NCBI GenBank assembly: GCA_021234155.1
Contig: JAJEKV010000111.1
Location: 2,362,968 to 2,426,967, forward strand
Direction: 5' to 3'
DNA: 64,000 bases
Source of the DNA: Isoetes taiwanensis
Lineage: Eukaryota; Streptophyta; Lycopodiopsida; Isoetales; Isoetaceae
This document shows, piece after piece, positions 20,654 to 32,751 of the stretch. Position 1 is the stretch's first letter, and every line of letters begins with the position of its first letter. The position numbers and the translations under genes were made by a program. Below the pieces are notes generated by a model. It ran no database searches, was not told the origin of the DNA, and saw only the letters and a list, made by a program, of their open reading frames with translations.

Positions 20654-22250
20654 TATTGAGAAGCTTGAAAACTTTCACAACTCATGGTTTGTAAAATTTA
20701 TGAGGAAAACAAGTGACCCCGTTCTTGATGTGTGATGTGTAATTCTATTCAAGCATTCAATTCAATTTTTATTTCATTTAGTATGAGTTCCATTTTTAGT
20801 CTGAGTTCCAAACGTCGAGATTTGACCCACTTTAATTTAATGCGAATTGCAGACTATTGTAGTACATGCATGTTAATATTTGGCATAACATAATTTTCGT
20901 ATGGTATATTTGCCATGGAAATTTTATGGTTGCATGAGTCCCTAGCCTAGTACAAGTTGCATTGGTGCACTATGGCCTGATAGACTAGGGGACCATATTG
21001 CCTTGTTCTTATGGTGGGGAATAATTACCTTAACCATTCAACTGGTGAAGCTGTGGATAGTTCCGAGGGATAATTGGTAAGCCTTACTGTGTAAACAATA
21101 TGGTTGTCATGGTGAATCATATCCTTTGAAAAGGGTATGAAACCAATGAATTATCTCAGAATTACTGAAGCTTTACTTTAAGGCATCTCTGGTTTGCCAA
21201 AGAATTCCTCGTAAATAATACTCTACACTATCTTTGTAACTTCCTCTGTAAAACTAGTTCTGCAAGAGGAGCATGAATATATATGGGCTGACTGGATGAG
21301 CTTCTATTGGGCGATGGATTTCGCTATTGCAGAAGGAAAATATGGTTCCTTGTATAGTTCAACCAGCTGGCATTAAGGCCTTATATGTGTTTCTCTGGGT
21401 GTTCTTATAAAGAACATTATGGCAAGCTTTGGCTTACCATGGATAAGGACTCCTTTGAACTAATGAGAAAAGCTATGGCATTGATATGGGACAATGTCAT
21501 ATGTCAATCAACAGCCTAGTAATAGTGAGGATGCCCCATACACTCTGCTAGTTATTCTTTGTGGTATTAACTGCGCGAGTTTTATTGCAAAGTGGAGTAC
21601 CTAAGATGCTCTAGTCTAATGGAAGTTTATGCAAGTGAAATTGGACAAGCGTGGCGTGTCTAGCTAGGACCTAAATACTGGTGAGATTGTGCTGTTGGTA
21701 TGGGACGGTGGTAGACATGTACTTATAGTCTAGTGGCCTAGTGGTTCTTAGAGTGCTTGCAGTTCTATCCCTTACACTGGATCCACCAGCGCGGGGGTTC
21801 TAGATGACATATTATCTAGATATGGTGGGGCGCATCTGCTTGGCAGATGTTATGGTGCATGTGGTAGAGTCCATATGTGTGTTCTTGTAGCCCGTCCGTC
21901 ATTGCTCCATGTTGACTCTACAGGATAACTCTTATGCATGTTACTAACACGTGGAAGCGTATGCAGGCTGTTTGATAGCTGGCGGAGCTACGTGTGTGTA
22001 TAGTTATCTTGTGTTGTCATCGTGTTATTTGTATATGTGGCTTTCATGTATATAACCTCATGGGAGGCAGTACTTGTTCTGTGTACTCTGATAGTTTTAC
22101 GTGAAAACAAATCGCATTTTTTGGTGCTGAAATTTTGGTTCATAACAAAGGTGTTTGAAAAGGTAAATCTATTTTAGATTTTGTTGTGTTTTAAGTTAGT
22201 GAATGGAGAGGGTAAACTAAATCTTACTTCATTTTTGCAGCAAGAAGTCC
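20654..22250. other. 3' flank of the DUF7869-like gene and anonymous sequence
   Basis: 20670-20890 (TGAGTTCCAAACGTCGA, TGACCCACTTTAAT) matches 33130-33340 and 45090-45320 in the two large copies, so it is a dispersed repeat tail shared by these elements. The rest holds no gene that I can recognise. Confidence 0.6.
21734..21781 (+). repeat. tRNA-like A and B box pair, possible SINE head
   Basis: TGGCCTAGTGG fits a pol III A box, and AGTTCTATCC about 27 bp later is a poor B box. There is no cloverleaf, so this is not a tRNA gene. Confidence 0.2.
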
Positions 22251-22258
22251 ATAACAAG

Positions 22259-23510
22259 AAAAACTAGGGTTGGCAAGAAACCTGCAAAGGTTACAAGATT
22301 GGCATACAAATCAAATTCTCCTTTTGAATTCCATCATCATGCAACTAAAACTTTGAACAGCTTTGTTCCACATAATTACAGAGCTCATTTGCAAGCCAAA
22401 CAATTTAAGCAATGTTTAGCAATACTTCAAGATGATATTATTGTCTCTGTGAGAGATTTTGCAGAGAACTATGGATTTAAAATTCAACAAGAAGCTCAAT
22501 CTTGCCATTGGCATACTGACCAAGCACCCATTCTCGTACACATCACTTATAAGAGAATGAGAGAAATAGTGGCAGAAGAAAGACAAAAGAAGGAAAAAGG
22601 TAAAAAGAGACTAAAATGAAAAATGTTGCAAAAGAGGAGAGAAGAAGACTTCTTGAGAGGAAGGAGATTAAGTGATGGTAAAACTCATGATACTGACTTT
22701 ATCCAGTATTGTCTCCAAAATCATGTGCAATGGCTACAATCTATAGAAATTAGCTACAGCAAACATGTTTTTTGGAGTGATGGATGTTCTTCACAGTTTA
22801 AGTCCTCAAAAGATGAGCATGGTGGTGTTGGAGCTGTCATCAAAAGGATTATAACTAAGGAAGTATGCAAAGGAGGTGGTTGCATTTCTTAGTGGCACTT
22901 CAATAACAATCCAACTGATGATGACATTATAAGGTAAACTTCAATGGCCAACTTTTGTTCTTTGAAAGACATGTACAGTGTTGTCTGTTGCCAATACTTG
23001 GACACTTAAAGCACCCGAGTAAACATTGCTTTAGCAATTAAGAGCATGTAAGGGAACTATTGGTAGATGTTATTATCTCTTGTCCAGTCCACGATGTAAA
23101 ACATGATTTCTCTCATTTAAAAAATTTATTTTCTTCTATTTCTATTTGTTTATATTGGTCATCTTCAACTGTTTCAGCAATTACAACACATGGCACTTCT
23201 GCAGGTACTTCGGGAAATTGTTTCCTCAAAAATAGAAAAATTTGAGAGGTTTGACACAAAGTCGTGTCTGATAACTGATGTTATCACATCCACGACTTCA
23301 TTCACATTCGATATTTAGGCCTCCACACAACCAATTTCTTGCTTGTTTTTGTAATCCACAATCCATTGTCCATATGTACAGGATTCTTCCTGCTGTATGT
23401 CCTCACTACACTATTCACATCTAAAATAATACCTATTGTTCCAAAAACATAAAGTGAACACAAACATATTAACCCTCGATCAATTTCCGAAATCTATCCC
23501 TGTACTAGAT
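22259..23510 (+). pseudogene. Inverted partial copy of transposase-like gene ii
   Basis: Plus strand, after an acceptor-like TTTTTGCAG near 22242. It reads LAYKSNSPFEFHHHATKTLN, then SVRDFAENYGFKIQQEAQSC, HWHTDQAPILVHITY, a Lys/Glu-rich tail, a stop at 22617 and a shifted continuation with HVFWSDGCSSQFKSS. Compared with the minus copy at 24.5-24.8 kb it lacks about 26 codons between FKSS and EHGG. It continues without a long frame to about 23510, where its mirror copy begins. I infer an RNase-H-fold transposase fragment with possible acidic residues in DFAENY, WSDGC and EHGG. No family name is certain. Confidence 0.6.
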
Positions 23511-24832
23511 TTTGAAAAATTTTCCTTAACCATTCCAACTGACCATTGCAATAGGCTTTCACCAATTCAGATATTTTCTCTTCCAAAGCAAAATCTGCCA
23601 TGGTTTCCTGGAGCTTGAGTGCCTCCTCTGTATATTGCTCTAGTCTAAAATGTGCCTTAAGAATGTGAGAAAAATCATCAATACGTGCCACATTCATGAT
23701 CACTTGCAGGAGCTGTTCCAAGATAGAATCATCTGCATCCAAATTGAACTTAGATACTATAATAGATGTGAAATGTGAATAAACAAACATTTTTTGAATA
23801 CTATCATCCAACAAGATGCAACTCCCCTCATATTATGAGTATTCTTGAAAAATCCTAAAGTCCAGGACAGAGGGATAGATTTCAGAAATTGATCAAGGAT
23901 TAATATATTTGTGTTTACTTTATGTTTTTTGAACGATAGGTATTGTTGTAGATGTGGATAGTGTAGTGAGAACATACAGCAGGAAGAATCCTGTACATAT
24001 GGACGATGGGTTGTGGAGTACAAAAACAAGCAAGAAGTTGGTTGGTGTGGAGGCCTAAGTGTCGATAGTTTTTGAAGGCAGCAATGGTAGATTTTGATAT
24101 AGCAATTTGGTCATCCATGAATAATGTGAATGTGAATGAAGTTTTGGATGTGATAACATCAGTTATCAGACACGACTTTGTGTCAAATCTCTCAATTCTG
24201 TCTATTTTTGAGGAAACAATTTTCCAGAAGTACCTGCACAAGTGCCATGTGTTGTAATTGCTAAAACAGTTGAAGAAGACCAATATAATCAAATAGAAAT
24301 AGAAGAAAATAAATTTTTTAAATAAGAGAAATCATGTTTTACATCATGGACTTGACAAGAAATAACGTGTACCAATAATTCATGCTCCTAATTGCTAAAG
24401 CAATGTTTACTTGGGTGCTTTAAATGTCCAAGTGTTGGCAACAGACAACACTGTACATGTCTTTCAAAGAACAACAATAGACCATTGAAGTTTACCTTAT
24501 AATGTCATCATATAGTTGAATTGTTGTTGAAGTGCCAACTAAGAAATGCAACCACCTCCTTTGCATACTTCCTTGGTTAAAATCCTTTTGATGACAGCTC
24601 CAGCACCACCATGCTCACCTTTTACATGTGAGCTAGCAAAATAGTTCCAGGCAATGCCCTTTTCAACACGTTTGTGATACCTGCCTAGGAAGTAAAATGA
24701 TCTTGAGGACTTAAACTGTGAAGAACATCCATCACTCCAAAAAACATGTTTGTTGTAGCTAATTTCTATAGGTTGTAGCCATTGCGCATGATTTTGGAGA
24801 CAATACTAGATAAACTCAGTATCATGAGTTTT
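23494..24832 (-). pseudogene. 3' half of transposase-like gene ii (left of the LTR insertion)
   Basis: Minus strand. From 24806 to a stop at 24539 it reads YCLQNHAQWLQPIEISY, HVFWSDGCSSQFKSSRSFYF and NYFASSHVKGEHGGAGAVIK. This is the fullest version of the SDGC/EHGG region in the window. Further downstream, 24292-23915 has SSKIDRIERFDTKSC and TSFTFTLFMDDQIAI. 23814-23494 is a clean 106-aa frame with LLDDSIQK-like, DADDSILEQLL and EEKISELVKAYCNGQ. Stops and shifts separate the pieces. Its upstream half continues on the far side of the retrotransposon at 35805 and beyond. Confidence 0.6.
24828..24832. other. Left target-site duplication GTTTT
   Basis: GTTTT directly precedes the left LTR and recurs at 35805-35809. 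The unsplit homologue at 22.68 kb (reverse complement) has a single GTTTT between ATCATGA and ACCATCACT. Confidence 0.93.
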
Positions 24833-25165
24833 TGTTAATTGTGAGTTCTTGGCATACACCCTGCCGCAACAGTCTATAATTGTCGGATGCCACAAAGCTG
24901 TCTCATGATCAAAAAATAAGAACAAGAAAAACAAATATGTACAAAGAATGAAGGGAACGTGCACCAAATGAGGCTCTCGAAATTTGAGACCAAACCTGAG
25001 TACATCTGAAGAGGCTCTGGTCTAATATAGTCTAGACCGCAAATCTGAGCCCTACATCTAACTAAATCTAAACTCTACACTTATGCTAACCTAAACATGC
25101 CAGGTGTGGTCTGCCACCACTGACATCTAGCATGTGCACAATGTTTAACCACTAGGTGGTTAACA
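24833..25165 (-). repeat. 3' LTR (333 bp)
   Basis: TGTTAATTGTGAGTTCTTGG ... GGTGGTTAACA. It matches 35469-35804 over its whole length with scattered substitutions. Confidence 0.92.
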
Positions 25166-25177
25166 CTGCCTCCCCCT
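25166..25177 (-). other. Polypurine tract
   Basis: AGGGGGAGGCAG on the minus strand abuts the 3' LTR start TGTTAACC. Confidence 0.88.
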
Positions 25178-25554
25178 AAAAGTTTTTAGCACAAAAATAT
25201 GTACCAGACTTTTATAAGATAAGTCCGATAATTACAACATGGTGTCAAAAATTTTAGGGACGGAAATAATGGTAATGGTTGGGTTGTGTCGCCGGAAAAG
25301 ATATCTTCATGAATGTGTTGATGATGAATAGAATACGAAGGAATGTCGATGTAGCACATGGATCATAGAAACTGGGGCAAGAAAAAAATATGAAGACCAT
25401 CCCCTTATATCATGGGTAAGTCCATTTTAAACAAAGAGTGCCCAAATTTTCACTTAAAAACAATTATTACAGGGGGCTTTAAAAAACGTGAGCACCATAA
25501 AAGTGTCCCCCGTGATCAACCATATAAAACTTGAATATATCTGGAAGAGCGTGA

Positions 25555-25720
25555 CTCTATCATGGGTATTGTGAGCATGGGCTTGGCCCGTGGGCATCAG
25601 CGTGAGCGTGGCCCGTGGGCATGGGCGTGACCATGGCGGGCCCACGGGCATAAGCGCGGGCATGGACATGGTTCAGGAAGCGTGGCCGTGGCCCTTAGGC
25701 TGGGTGTGGCCCAGTGTTGG
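25555..25720. repeat. Degenerate GGGCATGG / GTGGCCCGT repeat
   Basis: CGTGGGCAT, GGCCCGTGGGCA and GGGCATGG-type words recur about a dozen times in 160 bp of GC-rich sequence within otherwise AT-rich retrotransposon interior. Confidence 0.65.
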
Positions 25721-25729
25721 GGCAACTTT

Positions 25730-26526
25730 TTAGGTCCTATCGGAAAATTGCCTATGATTATTTTGACCAATCGGATATCTTATGTGCAGAGCCGAAAATC
25801 TCTATTGTCTTAATAGAAAACTTTAAGGAAACTTGCTGGAAAAATTCCTACGATACACTAATCCAACCGGAAAATTTGCGATTTCAACCGGTTGGTTTAT
25901 AGTGTTCCCCGGCCATTGCAATTGCCTCTAGTATTTATCGTGGCCCGTGGTCAACCTGTAATAGTTATCAAAACAGAGCGTGAGGACAAAAATAGGCATG
26001 AAGCTTAACAGAGGGCACGGACGGTTGGCTATGGCGGTGCTCCATTTTTCTATTTGCAGATGATATAGTGGCGAATGGAGTCAAATACCTTCCTTCAATG
26101 TGGCATGCTAAAGATAGAATCTGCCGAAAAGGAAATTCTGATATGGTGCCGTTGCAACAGGTCGGTGAAGGGTCGGAACAGAAGATTTGCATAGCGAAAA
26201 AGCCAGGTATGGCGGCCAGATTTCTCTGCAACAGCTTTCTTTGCAACAGATTTCTCTGCAAGCTTATTAGTTTATGCCCAAGAACGATTTGTGCAGGATT
26301 GTTGACGAAGATAGATTGGTTTGTGAAAGCTTAAATAAAGATATAGAAACTGCTATGTTTACTATGTGCAGATACTTGCAGAACAACCAAACGGTAAGAT
26401 TTGCCCCAATTCATGAATTATGAGCTCCATCTTCAATTTATGCAGATACCGTGCAAGTGGAACTGTGAAGTGATGAAGGGCTTTGACTCCAATGTTTATC
26501 TATTTTTTCCGATAGATTTAGTGCAG
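25730..26526. other. Retrotransposon interior without recognised coding
   Basis: No gag or pol motif is seen. There is an open frame on each strand near 26000-26330, without known features. CTCTGCAACAG / TTTGCAACAG words repeat near 26220-26260. Confidence 0.45.
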
Positions 26527-28605
26527 ATCCATAGTTCTCTGCAAAATCTATCACAGAGACAATAGTATCATCTTGAAGTGTTGCCAAACATTGCTTGAAT
26601 TGTTTGGCTTGCCAATGAGCTCTGTAATCATGTGGAACAAAGCAGTTCAAAGTTTTAGTTGCATGATGATGGAATTTGAAAGGAGAATCTGATTTGTATG
26701 CCAATGTTGTAACCTTTGGAGCCATAGTTTTCTTGTCCTGAGCGTACAACAGGAACAATCTTGCATGTGTAGACAATAGATTGTGGATACAAACACAAGA
26801 AAGAAATTGGTTGTGTTGAGGCCTAAGTGTCGAGAGTTTTTGAAGGCAGCAATGGCAGATTTGGAATAGCAATCTGGTCATCCATGAACAATGTGAATGT
26901 GAATGAAGTTGTGGATGTGATAGCAACATTTATCAAACATGACTTTGTGTTTGTGTGGGACCAGTCTCATTGCTTAGAGATGCCTTTCAAGTCTGACAAT
27001 AAAGTTTCCCTTAATCATTCCAGCTGACCATTGCATTAGGCTTTCACCAATTCAGATATTTTCTCTTCCAAAGCAAAATTTGCCATAGTATCCAGGATCT
27101 TGAGTGCCTCCTATATGTATTGCTCTGGTCTAAAATGTGCCTTGAGAATGTGAGACAAATCATCAACACGTGCCACATCCATGATCACTTACAGGAGCTG
27201 TTTCAAGATAGAATCATCTGCATCCATATTGAATTCAGGATACTATAATAGATGTGAAACGTGGAGAAGCAAATATTTTTGAATACTATCATCCAACAAG
27301 ATGCAACTCCCTCATATTGTGGATATTCTTGAAAGACCCTACGCAATGGTTTCAAGTACAATGGTTTGTCAGATCTAATTGGCTACTTGAAAGGCATCTC
27401 TAAGCAATGAGAATGGTCCCACACACACACAAAGTCATGTCTGATAACTGGTGCTATCACATCCACGGCTTCATTCACATTGTTCATGGATGACCAGATT
27501 GCTATCGAAATATACCATTGTCGCCTTCAAAATTCTTTCGACACTTAGGCCTCAACACAACCGACAAAGAACCCCAACACTTAAGATAATATTAACCTGT
27601 CAGATGCAATATTTAAATTTTGAGCCATTTGTTCAACTTTTTGGTCTTCTAATACAATTGTACCTGAACATTCAAAGATTATTAGTTAAATCAAACTTCT
27701 GCATTTATTTTGGTACCTATAGTGTCATTATCAGAATCATGCTGTGGCCTGTCATTTTGAGCATCAAGAAATGTCTCTTCCTTCTCAAATTTGACCTTTT
27801 TCCCTTTTTCAATTGCCCCTTCGTCATCCACCTTCGCCACTTTTTGTATTTCTTCTTCCACCACTTTATTGACTTGGACAGTTTCCTAATCAATGCCAAC
27901 AACATCTTTCCTTTTCTTTTTGGTAGTTGCTTTTTTCTCTCGGTGGTGTACTTTCCACAATCTCTTCCTTCTCACTGACTTCTTCAGAGCACGATTCCTG
28001 ATTCTTTTCTATATCTAAGTCCTTATCACCTGCCAAATCCTTGTCCTCAACATCTACTTTTCTTTCAATAATTGCCCTTTTCCTTAACATTCTTTTAGGA
28101 CTCAACAATGCATCCTTCAACACTTTTGCAGATCCAGAAGTGGCATATAAGCTTCACTAGCACAATTCAACCGATAGATGAAGCTTGTTGGTTTATAGGT
28201 GAGTTGAATACATGATCCAATTGTGCTGACAGAAAACCTTTGCCTGTACAGGCACATCTATCAACTTTGTCTCTGCTGTCGCATTCATGCCAAACTCATG
28301 AAATAAATCTGGATGAATGGTAGAATCATATACCTTGCATTTATCTTCATTGAACAAGGCTGCACAAGCTAGATGGTACTCGTAATCATAGCTTAAAACC
28401 AAAGATAACTTGTACCTATCATGGAAAATTAGGCCACAAGCACAACAAGCACCAAAATTATGGATTTTTGGTAGGCTTCTCTTGATAGTGTTGATGCAAA
28501 ATGGATTATTAGTCACATTATTCAATTCTATAATGGATACGATTACCCCTCAGGCATGATATTTTATCATCCTCCTCCTTGATCTCAAATTCTAAGGTGT
28601 TCTTC
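26527..28605 (-). pseudogene. Gene ii fragment in copy 1 (middle part)
   Basis: Minus strand, matching 36021-38143. A clean frame at 28525-28193 (NNVTNNPFCINTIKRSLPKI, then GACCACGLIFHDRYKLSLVL and YDYEYHLACAALFN) has a Cys pair and looks coding. It is followed by an acidic and Lys-rich region (28123-27717). A large part of the rest is non-coding in any single frame, and the frame is cut at DFAENYG by the copy boundary. Confidence 0.55.
26820..27560. repeat. Inverted repeat, about 185-bp arms
   Basis: 26820-27003 and 27375-27560 are inverted copies of the segment coding TSFTFTLFMDDQIAI (CATCCATGAACAATGTGAAT and neighbours), separated by about 370 bp. The same structure is at 36314-37045 in copy 2. 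Confidence 0.8.
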
Positions 28606-29560
28606 CTCACTGTTTGGTATTTGGGACGAGTTTTGAGTATGAGACGAAAAGTTGGAAAGGTGTGGAAACTAACCGACAGGCTTCATTAGAGGAAAAATGA
28701 GATCTTTTGTTTAAGGGATGCCATGCTAAAATGCCATGTTTTTTAAAAAGCGTCAATAAAGAACTCAGGTTCCCAAAGGTGAATCTCTTGCTTGGTATAA
28801 TTAATATATCATTGCATGAGGATGAGGAGAAGCAACACCAATGGTTTACATACGATCTATCAGATAACCAACTTATTTCCCTTGATTCAGTAATATCACT
28901 TGCTTGTTTAACATATAATGCACAAACAAATACATATGGGTTAGACAAGACAGACAAAACACCGCTTGATAACTTTCCATTGGAGGATTCGATAAAATGA
29001 GAGGTTTGTTGTCTTCATTAGGATGAGGAGAAGCAACACCAATGGTTTCATTTAATATATTGGAATATCAATAATTTTTTATGTACTTCACATTTTTGCA
29101 GGTAGCAAAGGCAAGGACAAGGTTGCTTAGTCCTTTTATCAAAATCTTGACTATATTGGTTGCCATGTTGGTGCTATCTATTGTTTAAGCTATTTTCCTT
29201 GGATTTCAGTTGAATTGCAGAAGCATTAATCATTAATTAAATCAATTAAAAATTGTTAAACCAATGTGCATTACTGCAATCCACAATTCAAATATCCAAT
29301 TGTATATAAGGGGTTTTTGAATAATCAAATGTCGTATAAAATCGAGAAGGGCAACAAATATAATGAAATCCAAACACTGTATGGGAGGGGTTTTTAAATG
29401 ATTAAATGGCGTAGAAAATTGAGAGGGGTTGCAAGTATAAGAAATCCAAACACTGTATGGGAGGGGTATTTTGGCTAAAGACATGCATATACTAGGGGTT
29501 TTTTTACAACCCTATGTACGCAGGTGGCATATCCCATGCTACATAGGTGGCTCCCCCGGG
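28606..29560 (+). pseudogene. 3' remnant of transposase-like gene iii in copy 1
   Basis: From 28606, TTTGGTATTTGGGACGAGTT matches 40695 onwards: the deletion has removed all of gene iii except its end. It reads HEDEEKQHQWFTYDLSDNQL and then SLACLTYNAQTNTYGLDKTD. At the place where copy 2 has a TAA (40824-40826) this copy keeps CAA (Gln), so copy 1 preserves the older state. A last small exon after TTTTTGCAG at 29101 would end in GSKGKDKVA. There is no start or core. Confidence 0.65.
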
Positions 29561-30092
29561 CCTCAATTGCATGCAGCTCTTTTGCCGTGGTTGCCTTTTC
29601 ATTCTCAATCTTATATCTTCATTAATCACTTCAATATTATCTTTTTAAAAGCGTAAAAGCCCAACTTACAACTTTCTCTAAAAATACCTTTTACTCGATT
29701 GTAATCTGGACTTCCTTCCCCTTGATCTACAATTTCTGTACTTCATGGATTGTGCTTCAAAAGATGCCCAATTAATCTTGTGTTTTGCAGGGTTTGAAAT
29801 AACCGAATCACATTTTTCCAATGAAAGGGCATAAGCTACCTGCTTCCTCACTTATTATTTACTATATTTTCTGTTTGATATAGTTTTTTCAACAATATGT
29901 CAAATTTTTCATTGTGTCGAGGCTGCGCCATCAAAACTTTGAACTTGTTTTTTGGGCCTTCTTGCCAAACCGAGAACAATTATGCATCTGTATATTGTCT
30001 TCTAACCATTTCACTTTCAAAGCAGGCTATAATCCTTCACCAAAAAGTTCGTGAATCTCAATGAAATCTTGCTCAGTCACGGCTTCAGCCAT
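29561..30092 (-). pseudogene. Gene ii N-terminal part, copy 1
   Basis: The ATG at 30092 (minus) starts MAEAVTEQDFIEIHELFGEG. Homologous coding continues in shifting frames through KVKWLEDNIQMHNCSRFGKK and NWASFEAQSMKYRNCRS-type sequence to a coiled-coil stretch. The part in copy 2 at 41515-42054 is better preserved. Confidence 0.5.
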
Positions 30093-30109
30093 TATCAAAT
30101 CGTTGGATC

Positions 30110-32740
30110 AACGAATTATGTGATGGAATTAGAAATTAAGGTAGGGGGTTCAAAACAAGGGACAAAAATAGAGGAAGAAGAAAAGGGCATGGGGCAATCG
30201 AGGCAAATGATCTCTTCTGTAATAAATTATGACTGCTCGAAATTTAGATGCTTTAGGTGCATGGTGCTTTAGCGCATTTTGGGGTACCGGTATCAAATTT
30301 AGACCCATTATAACATATGTGATGTTGCATGGATCCATTATCATCTATGACTGCCTATAGCACGTCGTGTTATCAATGATCATATCCCTATTTAAAATCC
30401 CCCATGTCACTTTTCTCAGTTGCTTGCACCTGTTCTTTTCTATTTAAGTGCCAGGTTGCTCTTTAATTGTTCTGACTTAAAAACTAAAATGCATATTCTA
30501 GGTATAGATCCTCCCGATACAATGAGTCTCTAGCTATGTTGGTTTATCTCTATAGCCTTGAATCGTGTCATGTTTTGAATGAACGATAGACGTGGTGTGA
30601 TGTTTTTGCATGCTCGCAAAGATATAAGATAGTTAAAGCCTTGAACTCTATTCAGCTCCAAGCCAAGCACACCTATAGCCTCGACATCATCTACGAAACG
30701 TGAGACATGAGCTTGAGTACTATTTTGACTGGCTTGGACTGATAAGAGCATGTTTGATAATTATCAGGGGATATCATATTTGAGAGATGTGCAACCAGAC
30801 TGGTCATGACTAGCAGTGTGTCATGCTTCGTTAAGTAGTCTTCTCTACCCTAAATGGATTGTATCTTATTGGAAGTAGAGATATGGGAACCTTGTACTTG
30901 GTCCTGAGGTTCCTAGGACTGTGCTCAACTAGAACTTACCAAGGTGGATGACGATGAACTTTCTAGACTGTGAAGTAGCACTATAGGAGCTGCTGTGAAT
31001 GTTGCAATCTCCAAGCCCAAAGTTCCACCTGCAATGATATATTTGATCCTATCCTCAAATGTTTTGTAAGCGGTGCACACAAAAATGGACGTCTATCCAT
31101 TGCATCTAATTGTAACTTTGTCAGTAACACTCTTGTTTTAAGAATTGAATTGAATGTTTTTTATCGTCCACAGAGACTAATTGGCCTATGGGGCCCAATA
31201 AAGAAGCCTAGCAGACTTATTATTGTCCGGATTAAAAAACTCCTGCCTCGAAGTGTTTTCATCAGAAAAGCTTCAGCAACGCCTGATCTGCTTCTTGTTC
31301 CGGCAAATTTGCTTCTTCTTTCTTCTTATTCTTGCCCCGCAGCTGTCTCAGACATGCATTCATATATCTCTCATGCTATGTTGGATTTGAGTTGCATCTG
31401 AAGTCGGCTTGCATTTTACTTGATCTTCGGCAATGTGAAGGAGCACACAAGAGCACTACAGAATATGGGAAACAGAGTAAAAGGGACCTACATGTAATTG
31501 ATAGCTATAGAAACTAGATAAACTTGTTAATGAAGCAAGATATGACATGTGGAATTGGTTGGTAAGAATGCTAATGGTGCAAAGTGAAGTTAAAACAGGA
31601 AAAGATATGATATGGGGTATGCGTTGCATGTGTAGGCACGGATGGCCAGTGACTCAATTATTGGGAGGATTGAAAATTCTCACTGTTTAGATAAGAAGCT
31701 TGGAAACAGGGAAACGGGTGAATTGAAAATCATAGAGGCGATTGATATGAAGGTAAATTAGCTTCGGAAAAGCTGTGCAGATCGATGTACCTCCCGAACT
31801 TGTTGATTCACAAACTGTTCGGACTGGCTCCAGGAAGCCGGCATCACAGGTGCAGCAGCTGCCAAATGCATCCGGCCTTGGCACATCACAAATGTAAGAA
31901 GAAAAGGTTTCTTCAAGAAGTTTAGAGAGCACTACCTTGACTCAATCCGCACCACAGAGTGCGATCGGGGATTCAATAGCCTCTAATTCTGTTATCACAC
32001 TAGCTCCGTCTAAAACGCTGCCACCACGTCCTATAATTTTGCTACAAATCAGACCTGCTCATGGCAAAGTAACTCCGATAAACAAATCTGACATGTTCAA
32101 TAACTCGACCTGTTCATAGCAAGCAACTCCTACTTATTTATGATTCTCTAATGATTTGGCGGTGGACAAAACATTGGCGGTGGAATCCTCCCTCCGTGGG
32201 ATTTGGATGCCTAACAAGAAAATGTTGATTCTCGGGCCTTAATGTCATATGAGATTGACCGCCATCGCCAAATGGCGACCTTTTATTTGCTCTCTCCAAT
32301 AGTTTGAGTTGGGCATCCGGTGGTGTGATTTCACCCTCAATATCCTTGTAGTTCATATAGATTCCAATGTTTTATGCAGCCAAATGTTTCTAGCCTTGCC
32401 ATCACAGGTGCACCAGTGGCCATAATATGTCGATGTGTTGGCATCATTTGCTGAATATGCATGGATTCCAGGCGGTTTTTCTAGGCAAGGTAGTTCCCTA
32501 ATACAATTGCCTTCCATTTCCGGAGGTCTTGAGTCTGCAGTGCTTGGGGCACACATGAGGGAGGACTCGTGCCCATTCTCACCAAATGTGAGAAAAACCA
32601 TGTTTAGTTATTTATTTCTAATTAATTATTTAATGTCTAATTAATTATATTATTTAAATTGTTTAATTAATTATATTTATTTTTGTGAATGGTTGTCTAG
32701 CCATGGAGAATTGTGATAGAACTTTTGGGAATTATAGAAT
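30110..32740. other. Upstream part of copy 1, weak coding traces
   Basis: On minus, 32356-32138 (MNYKDIEGEITPPDAQLKLL, ERANKRSPFGDGGQSHMTLR) is repeated in copy 2 at 44317-44096 and looks like an exon of an unknown gene. 32601-32353 adds HWCTCDGKARNIWLHKTLES, with a Cys pair, just upstream. 31932-31687 has YICDVPRPDAFGSCCTCDAG. These may be exons of one decayed minus-strand gene. No family is recognised. Confidence 0.35.
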
Positions 32741-32751
32741 GAATTTTGAGG

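Larger units (their letters stand above)
22660..24832. repeat. Large inverted repeat of gene ii fragments
   Basis: The left arm, 22660-23505, pairs with the right arm, 23860-24832, with substitutions and small indels. About 350 bp between them belong only to the right copy. Beyond 24832 the right arm resumes at 35805-36215, pairing with 22259-22660, because an LTR element has split it. Confidence 0.85.

Noticed and set aside
21734-21781. tRNA gene
   Set aside because: Only A-box and B-box-like words. No acceptor or anticodon stems can be drawn.
24833-25165. Two unrelated solo LTRs at 24.8 and 35.5 kb
   Set aside because: PPT and PBS lie on the correct inner sides, and GTTTT duplications with an intact homologous target show that one element spans both.
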